Source: Mesorhizobium sp. L-8-3
GTDB lineage: Bacteria > Pseudomonadota > Alphaproteobacteria > Rhizobiales > Rhizobiaceae
Direction: 5' to 3'
Assembly: GCF_016756615.1 (NCBI RefSeq)
Contig: NZ_AP023262.1
Coordinates: forward strand, 5,767,501 to 5,831,500
Length of the DNA: 64,000 nucleotides
Shown in pieces: positions 18,022 to 25,943 of the stretch. The position numbers were made by a program, and so were the translations under genes. The notes below the pieces were generated by a model. It had not been told where the DNA came from and did no database searches. It was given only the letters and a program-made list of their open reading frames with translations. Each line of letters begins with the position of its first letter. Within the stretch, counting starts at the first letter, position 1.

Positions 18022-19283
18022 TGTTTCACCGGGTCGGATCGATCCATCTGCCGCCAACGGCCGTCGTCTGGATGCTCGGCGCCACCCAGATCATCGGCTA
18101 TGGAACGCTCTATTACAGCTTCGCCATTCTGGCGGGAGACATGGCCGGCGAGTTCCATTGGCCCGTCTCGTGGGTGTACGGCGCGTTTTCGGTCGCCTTG
18201 CTGTTCGGCGGCCTGGTCGCACCTGCTGTCGGACGATATGTCGACAGCCACGGCGCAGCCCTCGTCATGGCGGTTGGGTCAATCGCGTCGGCCGTCGCAC
18301 TGGCATTGACGGCCATTGCACCGAACCCGATCGCGTTCACCCTGCGTCTGATCGCGATCGAGATTGCCTCGACCCTCGTCCTCTACGATGCGGCCTTCGC
18401 CGCGATCGTGCAGACGGCTGGAGCGGGCGCGCGAAAACGCATCACGCATCTCACGCTCATCGCGGGCTTCGCTTCGACCCTGTTCTGGCCGCTGACGACC
18501 TGGCTTCACGGCCTTCTGGACTGGCGCGGCGTGCTTCTGCTCTTCGCAAGCGCAAACGCCCTGATCTGCTTTCCGTTTCATCTGGTCCTGTCGGCGGCGC
18601 GAGCCGGTCGAACGACGGTGGGCATGCCATCGTCTTCGCCTCTGTTGGATGGGCCGGAGCTGCCTGTGCGACTGCAGCCTCGCGCACTCATCCTCGTAAC
18701 GGCGGGTTTTGCGCTCTCCGGGTTCCTGTTGTCGGCCGTGCTTGCGCAGATGGTCCCGATGCTTCAGGCCCTTGGGCTCGGGGCGTCTGCTTTGCTGGTC
18801 TCCGCCTTGTTCGGCCCGGCTCAGGTCCTCGTCCGCTTCGTGAACATGATCTTCGGCGTGCGGCGCCATCCGCTCTTCATCACCATAGTGGCGGCCTCGA
18901 TGCTGCCGGCAGCGGCGCTGATCGTCATCGGAACCGCGCCGATGGTCGCAGGCGCCGCCATATTTGCGATTCTCCTGGGTTTCGGATCGGGCCTGAAGAG
19001 CATCGTGCAGGGAACGCTTCCCCTCGCGCTGTTCGGAAGCGCTTCTTACGGCGAGCGGCTCGGTCGAATGGCGCGCGTCCGGCAATTTCTCGCAGCGATG
19101 GCGCCTTTTACGTTTGCGGTCGCCAGCGATCATTTCGGGGCTGCGTCCGCCCTGCTTCTGTTCGTCGTTGTCGCAGCGCTCGGCTTGGCGGCGTTCGTGG
19201 AGGTCGCGCGTATTCGGCGGCTCGCGTTCACGCCCGCCCAAGGAGAGGCCGTGCCGACGAGCGGGCGGCAGACCACCGCATAG
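18021..19283 (+). CDS. MFS permease of the ars cluster
   Basis: A 420-residue major facilitator protein with about twelve membrane helices and the loop motif GRYVDSHGAAL between helices 2 and 3. The start ATG at 18021 overlaps the previous stop (TGATG), so it is coupled to the ArsO-like gene and is probably its partner, exporting the product or another arsenical. MFS exporters known from ars operons include ArsJ and ArsK; I cannot assign it to either by eye. A GAPDH gene, the usual partner of ArsJ, is absent, which speaks against ArsJ. Confidence 0.8.
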   Translation: MFHRVGSIHLPPTAVVWMLGATQIIGYGTLYYSFAILAGDMAGEFHWPVSWVYGAFSVALLFGGLVAPAVGRYVDSHGAALVMAVGSIASAVALALTAIAPNPIAFTLRLIAIEIASTLVLYDAAFAAIVQTAGAGARKRITHLTLIAGFASTLFWPLTTWLHGLLDWRGVLLLFASANALICFPFHLVLSAARAGRTTVGMPSSSPLLDGPELPVRLQPRALILVTAGFALSGFLLSAVLAQMVPMLQALGLGASALLVSALFGPAQVLVRFVNMIFGVRRHPLFITIVAASMLPAAALIVIGTAPMVAGAAIFAILLGFGSGLKSIVQGTLPLALFGSASYGERLGRMARVRQFLAAMAPFTFAVASDHFGAASALLLFVVVAALGLAAFVEVARIRRLAFTPAQGEAVPTSGRQTTA

Positions 19284-19424
19284 AGCGCCCGCGCGCCCAT
19301 TCGGACGTGCAAGGGACGACGCTCCACCACTTCGTATCGACGCGCGTCGCGCCTTCCGAGAATTGAGCGCAAGCTTCGAACCGATGCGCCAACAAGCGCC
19401 ATTTGTGGATGGCGATCCCGCCGC

Positions 19425-19787
19425 TCATCCGGATGGCGCAAGCAGGATGACATATTCCTTGCGAGTTGTTTCAAGCACTTCCCAGCTTCCCTTGAAGCCC
19501 GGCCGCAGCACGAAGCTGTCGCCGGCCTTCACGGTGCGCGCCTCGCCGCCCTGCTCGGCGATCACCGAGACGCCGGCGAGGATGTGGCAGAACTCCCACT
19601 CGTCATATTCGATGCGCCATTTGCCGGGCGTGGATTCCCAGACGCCGGCATAGAGTCCGCCTTCGGTCTCCTCGACATTCCACGTCCGAAACTTCGGATC
19701 GCCCGAGATCAGCCGCTCGGGTGTGGGCGCGCCGGCCTCGGGCTCGACGGCCGAGATATCGATGGAAACGAAGCGCGGTGACGGCAT
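19425..19787 (-). CDS. Cupin domain protein
   Basis: A 120-residue single-domain cupin of the Cupin_3 (DUF861) type. The core is visible as GVWESTPGKWRIEYDEWEFCHILAG's central strands and AGDSFVLRPGFKGSWEV, the second cupin motif. The first motif lacks the usual HxH metal pair (it reads YDEWEFCH), as in other members of this family, where metal binding is uncertain. The ATG at 19787 follows AAGGGAG; ATGs at 19820 and 19811 are possible but have no ribosome site. It lies just downstream of metY on the same strand, a pairing I recall from other rhizobia. Confidence 0.8.
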   Translation of the reverse strand: MPSPRFVSIDISAVEPEAGAPTPERLISGDPKFRTWNVEETEGGLYAGVWESTPGKWRIEYDEWEFCHILAGVSVIAEQGGEARTVKAGDSFVLRPGFKGSWEVLETTRKEYVILLAPSG

Positions 19788-19841
19788 GGAAGGCTCCCTT
19801 TTGTCGGCCATCCATGCCACGCAGGGCCAATCTTCGCCAGT

Positions 19842-21125
19842 TCAGATCTTCGCCAGCGCTTGTTCGAGATCGGCGGTGATGTCGGCCACGTCCTCGATGC
19901 CGATCGAAAGCCGCACCACTTCCGGCCCGGCGCCGGCCGCCGTCTTCTGCTCGTCGGAGAGCTGGCGATGCGTGGTCGATGCCGGGTGGATGACCAGCGA
20001 CTTGGTGTCGCCGATATTGGCCAGATGCGAGAAAAGCTCCAGCGCCTCGACGAATTTCACGCCGGCATCGTAGCCGCCCTTCAGGCCGAAGGTGAACACC
20101 GCCCCGGCGCCGAGCGGCGAATAGCGCTGCTGCAGCGTATGGTTCTTGTCGCCCGGCAGGCCGGCATAGGAGACCCAGGCCACTTTCGGGTGCTTCTGCA
20201 GATATTCGGCGACGTTGCGGGCATTGTCGGAATGACGCTGCATGCGCAGCGGCAGGGTCTCCAGTCCGGTGAGGATCAGGAAGGCATTGAAGGGCGAGAT
20301 TGCCGGCCCGAAATCGCGTAGTCCCAGAACGCGCGCGGCGATGGCGAAGGCGAAATTGCCGAAGGTCTCGTGCAGGACGATGCCGCCATATTCGGGCCGC
20401 GGCTCCGAAAGCATCGGATAGTTGCCCGACTTCGACCAGTCGAAGGTGCCGCCGTCGACGATCAGGCCGCCGATCGAATTGCCATGGCCGCCGATGAACT
20501 TGGTGAGCGAGTGGACCACGACGTCGGCCCCGTGCTCGATCGGCCGCAGCAGGTAGGGCGTTGCCAGCGTGTTGTCGACAATGAGCGGCAGGCCGTGCTT
20601 GCGGGCGATGTTGGCGATCGCCTCGATATCGACGAACTCGCCGCCGGGATTGGCCAGGCTCTCGATGAAGATGGCGCGGGTGCGTTCGTCGATCTGGCTC
20701 TCGAAGCTCGAAATATTCTCCGTCTCCGCCCAGCGCACCTCCCAGCCGAAATTCTTGAAGGCGTGGCCGAACTGGTTGATCGAACCACCGTAAAGCTTTC
20801 TGGCGGCGACGAAATTGTCGCCTGGCCGCATCAGGTTGTGGAACACCAGGAGCTGCGCCGCATGGCCCGAGGCGGTCGCGAGACCGGCCGTGCCGCCTTC
20901 GAGGGCGGCCACACGCTCTTCGAGCACGGCCTGCGTCGGGTTCATGATGCGGGTGTAGATGTTGCCGAAGGCCTTCAGCCCGAACAGCGAGGCGGCATGG
21001 TCGGCGTCGTCGAAAACATAGGACGTGGTCTGGTAGATCGGAACGGCGCGCGCGCCTGTCGCCGGATCCGGCTTGGCACCGGCATGAACGGCGAGCGTGT
21101 TGAAGCCTGGGGCGCGTTGCGACAT
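19842..21125 (-). CDS. metY: O-acetylhomoserine aminocarboxypropyltransferase (sulfhydrylase)
   Basis: Pyridoxal-phosphate enzyme that makes homocysteine from O-acetylhomoserine and sulfide (direct sulfhydrylation in methionine synthesis). The 427-residue sequence has the PLP lysine in HSLTKFIGGHG near residue 209, the YTRIMNPT substrate loop and the SGHAAQL segment typical of MetY/MET17. The ATG at 21125 is six bases after GGGAG and is preferred to ATGs at 21131 and 21161. I looked for a SAM-II riboswitch upstream and did not find one. The homocysteine S-methyltransferase-like gene at the left edge could use its product. Confidence 0.95.
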   Translation of the reverse strand: MSQRAPGFNTLAVHAGAKPDPATGARAVPIYQTTSYVFDDADHAASLFGLKAFGNIYTRIMNPTQAVLEERVAALEGGTAGLATASGHAAQLLVFHNLMRPGDNFVAARKLYGGSINQFGHAFKNFGWEVRWAETENISSFESQIDERTRAIFIESLANPGGEFVDIEAIANIARKHGLPLIVDNTLATPYLLRPIEHGADVVVHSLTKFIGGHGNSIGGLIVDGGTFDWSKSGNYPMLSEPRPEYGGIVLHETFGNFAFAIAARVLGLRDFGPAISPFNAFLILTGLETLPLRMQRHSDNARNVAEYLQKHPKVAWVSYAGLPGDKNHTLQQRYSPLGAGAVFTFGLKGGYDAGVKFVEALELFSHLANIGDTKSLVIHPASTTHRQLSDEQKTAAGAGPEVVRLSIGIEDVADITADLEQALAKI

Positions 21126-21212
21126 GTCCATCTCCCTGAGACACCTGAAAAACCGGCGCATTCTTGGCCGACCAAGCCGGCGAATGCAAAGAAGAAATTG
21201 CTGAAAAAATGA

Positions 21213-21299
21213 GCGAATAGCGAATAGCGAGTAGGGCGAAGGAAATGGAGCGCCGCTCCCGGTCCGCCCCCTATTCGCTATTCGCTACTCGCTATTCGC
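21213..21299. repeat. Heptamer-array inverted repeat element (GCGAATA type)
   Basis: Between metY and the CoA-binding gene. Left arm: three 7-base units GCGAATA, GCGAATA, GCGAGTA (21213-21233). Right arm: inverted units TATTCGC, TATTCGC, TACTCGC, TATTCGC (21272-21299). The minority unit GCGAGTA has a matching TACTCGC in the other arm, so the arms evolve together or arose by inverted copying. Confidence 0.75.
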
Positions 21300-21303
21300 T
21301 CCC

Positions 21304-21825
21304 CTATCTCCCCCTGACGCCGAAGCTCTGGAAGCCCTGCCGCATGATCGGCTTCTTGGACGAGATCACGCGGCTGTTGACGCCGTTCCAGCCGATCTCG
21401 CCGGAGAGGCGCCCGTATTCGATCTTGGGGCAGCGATCCATCACCACCTTGATGCCGGCCGCTTCCGCTTTGGCGGCGGCCTCATCGTGGCGCACCGTGA
21501 GTTGCATCCAGATCACCTTCGGCAGCGGGTCGAGCGCCAGCACCTCGTCGACGATCGGCGGCACGGCATCGGAGGCGCGGAAGATATCGACCATGTCGAC
21601 AGGCTCGGGCACGTCCGCCAGTCGGGCATAGGTCGGCCTGCCGGCGATCTCCTTGCCCGCCTGCCCGGGATTGATCGGGTAGACGACAAACCCCTTGTCG
21701 ACCAGATATTTGGTCACGAAGAAGCTCGGCCGAACGTCATTGGCCGAGGCGCCGACGACAGCAACGGTGCGCACGGAGTTCAGGATGCCGGAAATGTAGT
21801 CGTTGTCGTAGCGATCGTGGTTCAT
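21304..21825 (-). CDS. CoA-binding domain protein
   Basis: A 173-residue protein of the CoA-binding (YccU-like) family with a Rossmann fold: TVAVVGASANDVRPS near residue 20 is the nucleotide loop, followed by GFVVYPINPGQAG and the end motif VVMDRCPKIEY. Such proteins resemble the N-terminal domain of succinyl-CoA synthetase alpha; their cellular role is not settled. It precedes metY on the same strand, with a repeat element in between. The position next to metY is one I recall from other Rhizobiales. Confidence 0.88.
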   Translation of the reverse strand: MNHDRYDNDYISGILNSVRTVAVVGASANDVRPSFFVTKYLVDKGFVVYPINPGQAGKEIAGRPTYARLADVPEPVDMVDIFRASDAVPPIVDEVLALDPLPKVIWMQLTVRHDEAAAKAEAAGIKVVMDRCPKIEYGRLSGEIGWNGVNSRVISSKKPIMRQGFQSFGVRGR

Positions 21826-21967
21826 GCCTCGTCCTCATACAGCGCCTCGGCCAGAAAGCCAGCGGGGTCGCCGCAGAAATTATCATGCGGAAATGATCGG
21901 TGTCGCGGAAGTCGCCGTCCTCTAACCGACTGGGCGGATCACCGGCCAGGCGCGGCGAGACGGAATG

Positions 21968-22789
21968 TCATTCGCCTGTCCACTCCGGCTTGCGCTTGCC
22001 GATGAAGGCGCCGATGCCCTCCTCGGCGTCGCGGGCCAGCATGTTCTCCACCATCACCCGCGCGGTGTAGTCATAGGCTTCCGAGAGGCCCATCTCGGCT
22101 TGCCGGTAGAACGCCTCCTTGCCGATCTTCAGCGTCAGGGGTGATTTGGAAACAATGGTTTGCGCATATTTCGTCACGACCTGGATGAGATATTCGCGCG
22201 GCACCACACGATTGACGAGGCCGAATTCGCGCGCCGTGCCGGCGTCGATGGTTTCGCCGGTCAGGAGCATCTCCATCGCGTGCTTGTTCGAGACGTTGCG
22301 CGACAGCGCCACCATCGGCGTCGAGCAGAACAGCCCGATATTGACGCCGGGCGTGGCGAAGCTGGCCTGATCGGAGGCGATGGCGAGGTCGCAACTGGCG
22401 ACGAGCTGGCATCCGGCAGCGGTCGCGACGCCGTCGACCTCGGCGATAACGGGCTTGGGCAGGCGCACGATAGACTGCATCAGCGCCGCGCAGCGCCCCA
22501 TGGTCAGCTCGAAGAACGCCCTGCCCCGGTCCGGATCGCTCCGATGCGCGGTCAGTTCCTTCAGGTCGTGGCCGGCGGAGAACACTTTGCCCGGGGCGGA
22601 GATCACGACGACGCGCACGGCCTTGTCGTCGCGGGCCGCGTCGAGCTCGGCCTGCAGCGCCTCCATGAAGGCGAGCGAAAGCGCATTGGCCGGCGGGTTC
22701 ATGAGCGTGAGGCGAAGAATGCCGCCGTCGAGCGCGGCATGCACCGGCCCCTGCTCGTGATTGCGTTTCAACGCGACGACTTCCGCCAT
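21968..22789 (-). CDS. Enoyl-CoA hydratase/isomerase family protein (ECHDC3-like)
   Basis: A 273-residue crotonase-fold protein. The oxyanion-hole segments are present (SAGHDLKEL and the DGVATAAGCQL helix), but both glutamates used by enoyl-CoA hydratase are missing: the usual GGGCEL reads AAGCQL and the usual QPEI reads TPGV. The sequence around CDLAIASDQASFATPGVNIG is like the eukaryotic and bacterial ECHDC3 group, which is annotated as hydratase but may not be one. The ATG at 22789 gives a normal N-terminus. It is divergent from the thioesterase gene at 22946. Confidence 0.88.
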   Translation of the reverse strand: MAEVVALKRNHEQGPVHAALDGGILRLTLMNPPANALSLAFMEALQAELDAARDDKAVRVVVISAPGKVFSAGHDLKELTAHRSDPDRGRAFFELTMGRCAALMQSIVRLPKPVIAEVDGVATAAGCQLVASCDLAIASDQASFATPGVNIGLFCSTPMVALSRNVSNKHAMEMLLTGETIDAGTAREFGLVNRVVPREYLIQVVTKYAQTIVSKSPLTLKIGKEAFYRQAEMGLSEAYDYTARVMVENMLARDAEEGIGAFIGKRKPEWTGE

Positions 22790-22945
22790 GGCGGCGACTC
22801 CATTCGGCCTTGATATAGGACTTTTCGGCCAAAGAACTATCACGCGCCGGGTTGAAGAACAGCACCGAAATGTGTCTTCTGGCTTCCGTTTACGGAAACG
22901 GAAGAATCCGGGACGCCGTCCCGGCCCCAAGGACAGGGAGCAGGA

Positions 22946-23392
22946 ATGCCAGCACAGGCCAGGCTCGAGCCGCTGATGACGGCGGATGAAGTGAACGACC
23001 TCCTGAGGAAGGTCTATCCCCAACTCAACGAGCAGTTCGAATTCTATCACGCGGTCGACGTGTTCCCGGGCGGCTGCACGGTGCGGCTCAACGCCGACGA
23101 CAGGCACTTGAGGCCGGGCGGCACGGTGTCGGGCCCGTCCCTGTTCACGCTGGCCGACATCGGCGGTTATGTCTGCGTGCTCACCCATGCCGGTCCCGAC
23201 GCGCTGTCGGTGACAACGAACCTCAACATCAATTTCGTGCGCAAGGCCGAGGCCGGCCCGATCGACGGTCACTGCCGTATCCTGAAGCTCGGCAGGAGCC
23301 TGATGGTCTTCGACATCGACATCGTCGCGGGCCCCGACCGGCAGACGGTCGCGCATGCGACGGGAACCTATTCGATCCCGCCGAAGCGGTAA
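22946..23392 (+). CDS. PaaI family thioesterase (hotdog fold)
   Basis: A 148-residue acyl-CoA thioesterase-like protein. The hotdog helix and catalytic area are seen in LRPGGTVSGPSLFTLADIGGYVCV, with the following strand SVTTNLNINFVRKAEAG. Members hydrolyse short or aromatic acyl-CoA esters. The start at 22946 follows GGGAGCAGGA. It is divergent from the ECHDC3-like gene, and this pair ends the core-like block before the catabolic island. Substrate unknown. Confidence 0.87.
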   Translation: MPAQARLEPLMTADEVNDLLRKVYPQLNEQFEFYHAVDVFPGGCTVRLNADDRHLRPGGTVSGPSLFTLADIGGYVCVLTHAGPDALSVTTNLNINFVRKAEAGPIDGHCRILKLGRSLMVFDIDIVAGPDRQTVAHATGTYSIPPKR

Positions 23393-23541
23393 GCGCTGCC
23401 TCAGGCACCTTATAAGCCAGGCGATATGCGTCCATCACTTGTATCGCGGCGCAGCGCGCCCCACCGGGCAGCGGTCGGCCAATCGATTACCGTGCGCTCC
23501 TTCGACACCCATCGGGTCAGGCCACCTCGCGACTGTCTCGG

Positions 23542-24342
23542 TCAGGCTTGGTCGAGCCTTCTGATGAATTCCGCAAGCACTTGGCCATTCACGGAAACAA
23601 CGTGTCCCGCGGCCGGGTAGACCCCGGTGGCGACGTCATCCGCGAACTCGCGAAAGGCACTGATACGCTCGGATTGAAGCCGGTCAAATTCGGCGACGAA
23701 ATTGCGGTAGGTCTTGGAGTGACGTGGATAGTGGCCCCTGTGCGCCCCAAGTACGTCTGTCGCGAACAAATACTGGCCGTCGCAACCTGCCCCCGCACCC
23801 ATGGATATCAGCACGAGCGAGGTGCGCCTCGAAATCTCGGCCGCCACGTCCTCGGGCACCACCTCGATCTCGGCCATGACCGCGCCGGCCTTTTCGAGGT
23901 CGCGGACACGCTGCCAGACCTCCATCGCTGTCTCGACGGTCTTGCCGACAGCCCTGAAGCCTCCTGTCCAGCTGATCTGCGAAGGGATCATCCCGACATG
24001 GCCGCAGACCGGAATCCGCTCTTCGGCGAGGCGCCTGACGACACGCATGCTGGCTGCGCAATAGACCGCGTCGGCACCGGCCCGGTGAGCCTCGAAGGCA
24101 CCCCGAAGATAGTCTTTCGGCGTTAGATAGACGCCGTAGCTCAGGCTTACCACGCAGAAGACCGTGGGAACCGCCTCCCGGAACTGCGGATGCTTCAGAA
24201 GATGTGGCGGCACTGAAATCATGTCGATTCCGGCCTGCTCGGCCGCTGCCGCTTCCTCGATGCTCTCGACGCGCAACATGATGAGCTGGCGTTTGCCTTT
24301 GAGCGCCCGCAGATCGGCGATCGTCGTTTTCTTGGCTGTCAC
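23542..24342 (-). CDS. PanB-like (KPHMT) paralogue lacking canonical metal ligands
   Basis: A 266-residue TIM-barrel protein of the ketopantoate hydroxymethyltransferase family. The second half matches PanB well: VCGHVGMIPSQ, the catalytic-base glutamate in EIEVVPEDVA, GAGAGCDGQYL, and VYPAAGH at the end. The first half does not: GDSLG (metal Asp45 in E. coli) reads ISVPPHLL, the LADLPF segment (Asp84) reads VVSLSYG and the KIEGG segment (Glu114) reads YCAASM. So three Mg ligands are lost and it should not be a normal ketopantoate synthase. It starts with GTG inside the stop of the reductase gene (4-base overlap) and is the last gene of the oxygenase operon, so it probably serves that pathway, perhaps as an aldolase or lyase. 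Confidence 0.8.
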   Translation of the reverse strand: MTAKKTTIADLRALKGKRQLIMLRVESIEEAAAAEQAGIDMISVPPHLLKHPQFREAVPTVFCVVSLSYGVYLTPKDYLRGAFEAHRAGADAVYCAASMRVVRRLAEERIPVCGHVGMIPSQISWTGGFRAVGKTVETAMEVWQRVRDLEKAGAVMAEIEVVPEDVAAEISRRTSLVLISMGAGAGCDGQYLFATDVLGAHRGHYPRHSKTYRNFVAEFDRLQSERISAFREFADDVATGVYPAAGHVVSVNGQVLAEFIRRLDQA

Positions 24343-25595
24343 GACGCAGCTCCCGCGATTGCCTCCGGTCGCAACAGCGATTTCAGGCTGACGCCGCCGT
24401 CGGCAAGCAGTGCGGGATCGATGCCCCGGCGGCTTCTGATGAGCTGCTCGGCAACCTTGATTTCCCTGGCGGCCGATGTGCCCGGGCCGATTGCACTGGC
24501 AGCGAGCAGACGGCCATCCGCTGCCTGATCGAACACGATGAGCCCATCGTCGCGCAGCTTGCGCTCGACGGAGCCTGCCGACAATTCCGCCAGGCCCACC
24601 ACCTGCAGCCCAAGCTCATACTGATCCGACCAGAACCATGGAACAGCATCGAATGGCGCGGGATCGCCCAGCATGGCCGAAGCGGCATGCTCGCCCTGTT
24701 CCCTCGCACTGCGCCAACTTTCCAGCCTCGCATGGCGGCCGCAATAGAGAGCGACCGGAAAACGGCAGCAATCGCCAGCGGCAAAAATGTGCGGATCAAG
24801 AGTGGCAAGGCTGCCGTCGACCACGATCCCGTCATCACACGCAAGACCGCTTGCGCGCGCCAGCCCGTCGTTCGGCGAGGCGCCGACACCGACGACCACG
24901 TGGTCGGCCAGAAGCGTTTCGCCCGTTCCCAGCCGGATCGCCACCTGCGATGGTCCGAGGCTCGCTTCGACGATGCGCGCGTTGGCCATGATGCGCACGC
25001 CCTCGGCCGAATGACGTGCGGCAATGATCGCCGCGATGGGTGCCGGTACGCCGCGCTTGAGCACACGCTCTTGCGCCTCCAGCACGACGACCTCCGCGCC
25101 GCGTTGCCGCGCGAACGCGGCCAGTTCGAGACCGATGAAGCCGGCGCCGACCATGGCGAGCCTGACTCCCGGGCGTACGGCACGGCAAAACCGGCGAGCA
25201 TCGTCCAGCGTACGCACGGTCATGATGCGCTCATGTGTCGGCAACTCATTCAGGCGGCGTGGGCTCGCGCCGGTCGCCAGCAGCAGCTTGTCATAGGCGA
25301 AGATGCCGCCATCACCTACCGCAACGGTCTGCGCGCTGCGGTCGATCGACGCCACACGGGTGGATTCCAGGAATGTTATCCCCGCCGAAGCCAGTCCCGA
25401 CGGGGTAACGATTGGTTTCGGTTCGATCGCGCCGCCGTTCGTCGGCGGCTTGGAGAGCGGCGGCCTCTCGTAAGGCGCTTGAGCTTCCTCTCCGATCAGC
25501 GCGACCGGACCGCCGTAGCCATTGGCGCGCAAGCCGAGCGCGGCCGCGCAGCCGGCCTCGCCGGCACCGACGATGACCATTCCTCGCGCCCGCAT
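24339..25595 (-). CDS. Ferredoxin reductase, MocF-like
   Basis: A 418-residue FAD/NAD(P)H oxidoreductase of the ferredoxin/rubredoxin reductase type with a C-terminal reductase_C domain. Motifs: the FAD fold IVGAGEAGCAAA near residue 8, the NAD fold MVGAGFIGLELA near 150, and GVGASPNDGLA with FAAGDCCRF for FAD binding. It takes electrons from NAD(P)H to the Rieske ferredoxin encoded just upstream; the genes nearly touch (TGAGATG). I chose the ATG at 25595; one at 25580 is possible. The trio with the Rieske and desaturase-like genes matches rhizopine mocF, mocE and mocD in order and type. Confidence 0.88.
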   Translation of the reverse strand: MRARGMVIVGAGEAGCAAALGLRANGYGGPVALIGEEAQAPYERPPLSKPPTNGGAIEPKPIVTPSGLASAGITFLESTRVASIDRSAQTVAVGDGGIFAYDKLLLATGASPRRLNELPTHERIMTVRTLDDARRFCRAVRPGVRLAMVGAGFIGLELAAFARQRGAEVVVLEAQERVLKRGVPAPIAAIIAARHSAEGVRIMANARIVEASLGPSQVAIRLGTGETLLADHVVVGVGASPNDGLARASGLACDDGIVVDGSLATLDPHIFAAGDCCRFPVALYCGRHARLESWRSAREQGEHAASAMLGDPAPFDAVPWFWSDQYELGLQVVGLAELSAGSVERKLRDDGLIVFDQAADGRLLAASAIGPGTSAAREIKVAEQLIRSRRGIDPALLADGGVSLKSLLRPEAIAGAAS

Positions 25596-25596
25596 C

Positions 25597-25917
25597 TCAA
25601 GCGACCGCGATCTGGACCCGTCCGCCGTCGAGCCTGACGGCATAGACGCCGAGATTCCTGCACACCGGGCCGCTCAGCGCCTGCCCGGACCGGTAGTCGA
25701 ACCTGCCATTGTGTTTGGGACATTCGATCACGTGGTCCATCACCAGCCCGTCGGCTAGAGAGACCTGCTCGTGCGTGCACAGACCGTCCGTTGCGAAGAA
25801 CCGGCCGCCGGGAGCATGGGAGATGGCATAGGTCTTTCCCTGATGGTCGAAGCGGACGACGTCTTCCTCGTCGACGTCGTCCACACTGCAGACATCAATC
25901 CAGTCGTGATCAGCCAT
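25597..25917 (-). CDS. Rieske [2Fe-2S] ferredoxin, MocE-like
   Basis: A 106-residue soluble Rieske ferredoxin. The cluster ligands are Cys47 and His49 in CTHEQ and Cys66 and His69 in CPKHNG. It should pass electrons from the following reductase to the membrane oxygenase encoded before it. The ATG at 25917 follows a strong GGAGGAGG ribosome site, better than an ATG at 25947. It is the middle gene of a desaturase-ferredoxin-reductase operon. Confidence 0.92.
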   Translation of the reverse strand: MADHDWIDVCSVDDVDEEDVVRFDHQGKTYAISHAPGGRFFATDGLCTHEQVSLADGLVMDHVIECPKHNGRFDYRSGQALSGPVCRNLGVYAVRLDGGRVQIAVA

Positions 25918-25943
25918 GACTTCCTCCTCCGAAGCTTCGGTTC

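Noticed and set aside
21126..21300. SAM-II riboswitch upstream of metY
   Set aside because: Expected in many alphaproteobacterial met genes, but the conserved pseudoknot core could not be found; the region holds a heptamer repeat instead.
21905..21955. tRNA-like sequence (TCTAACCGACTGGGC, close to a tRNA D-arm complement)
   Set aside because: No matching acceptor stem, anticodon arm or T-arm around it.
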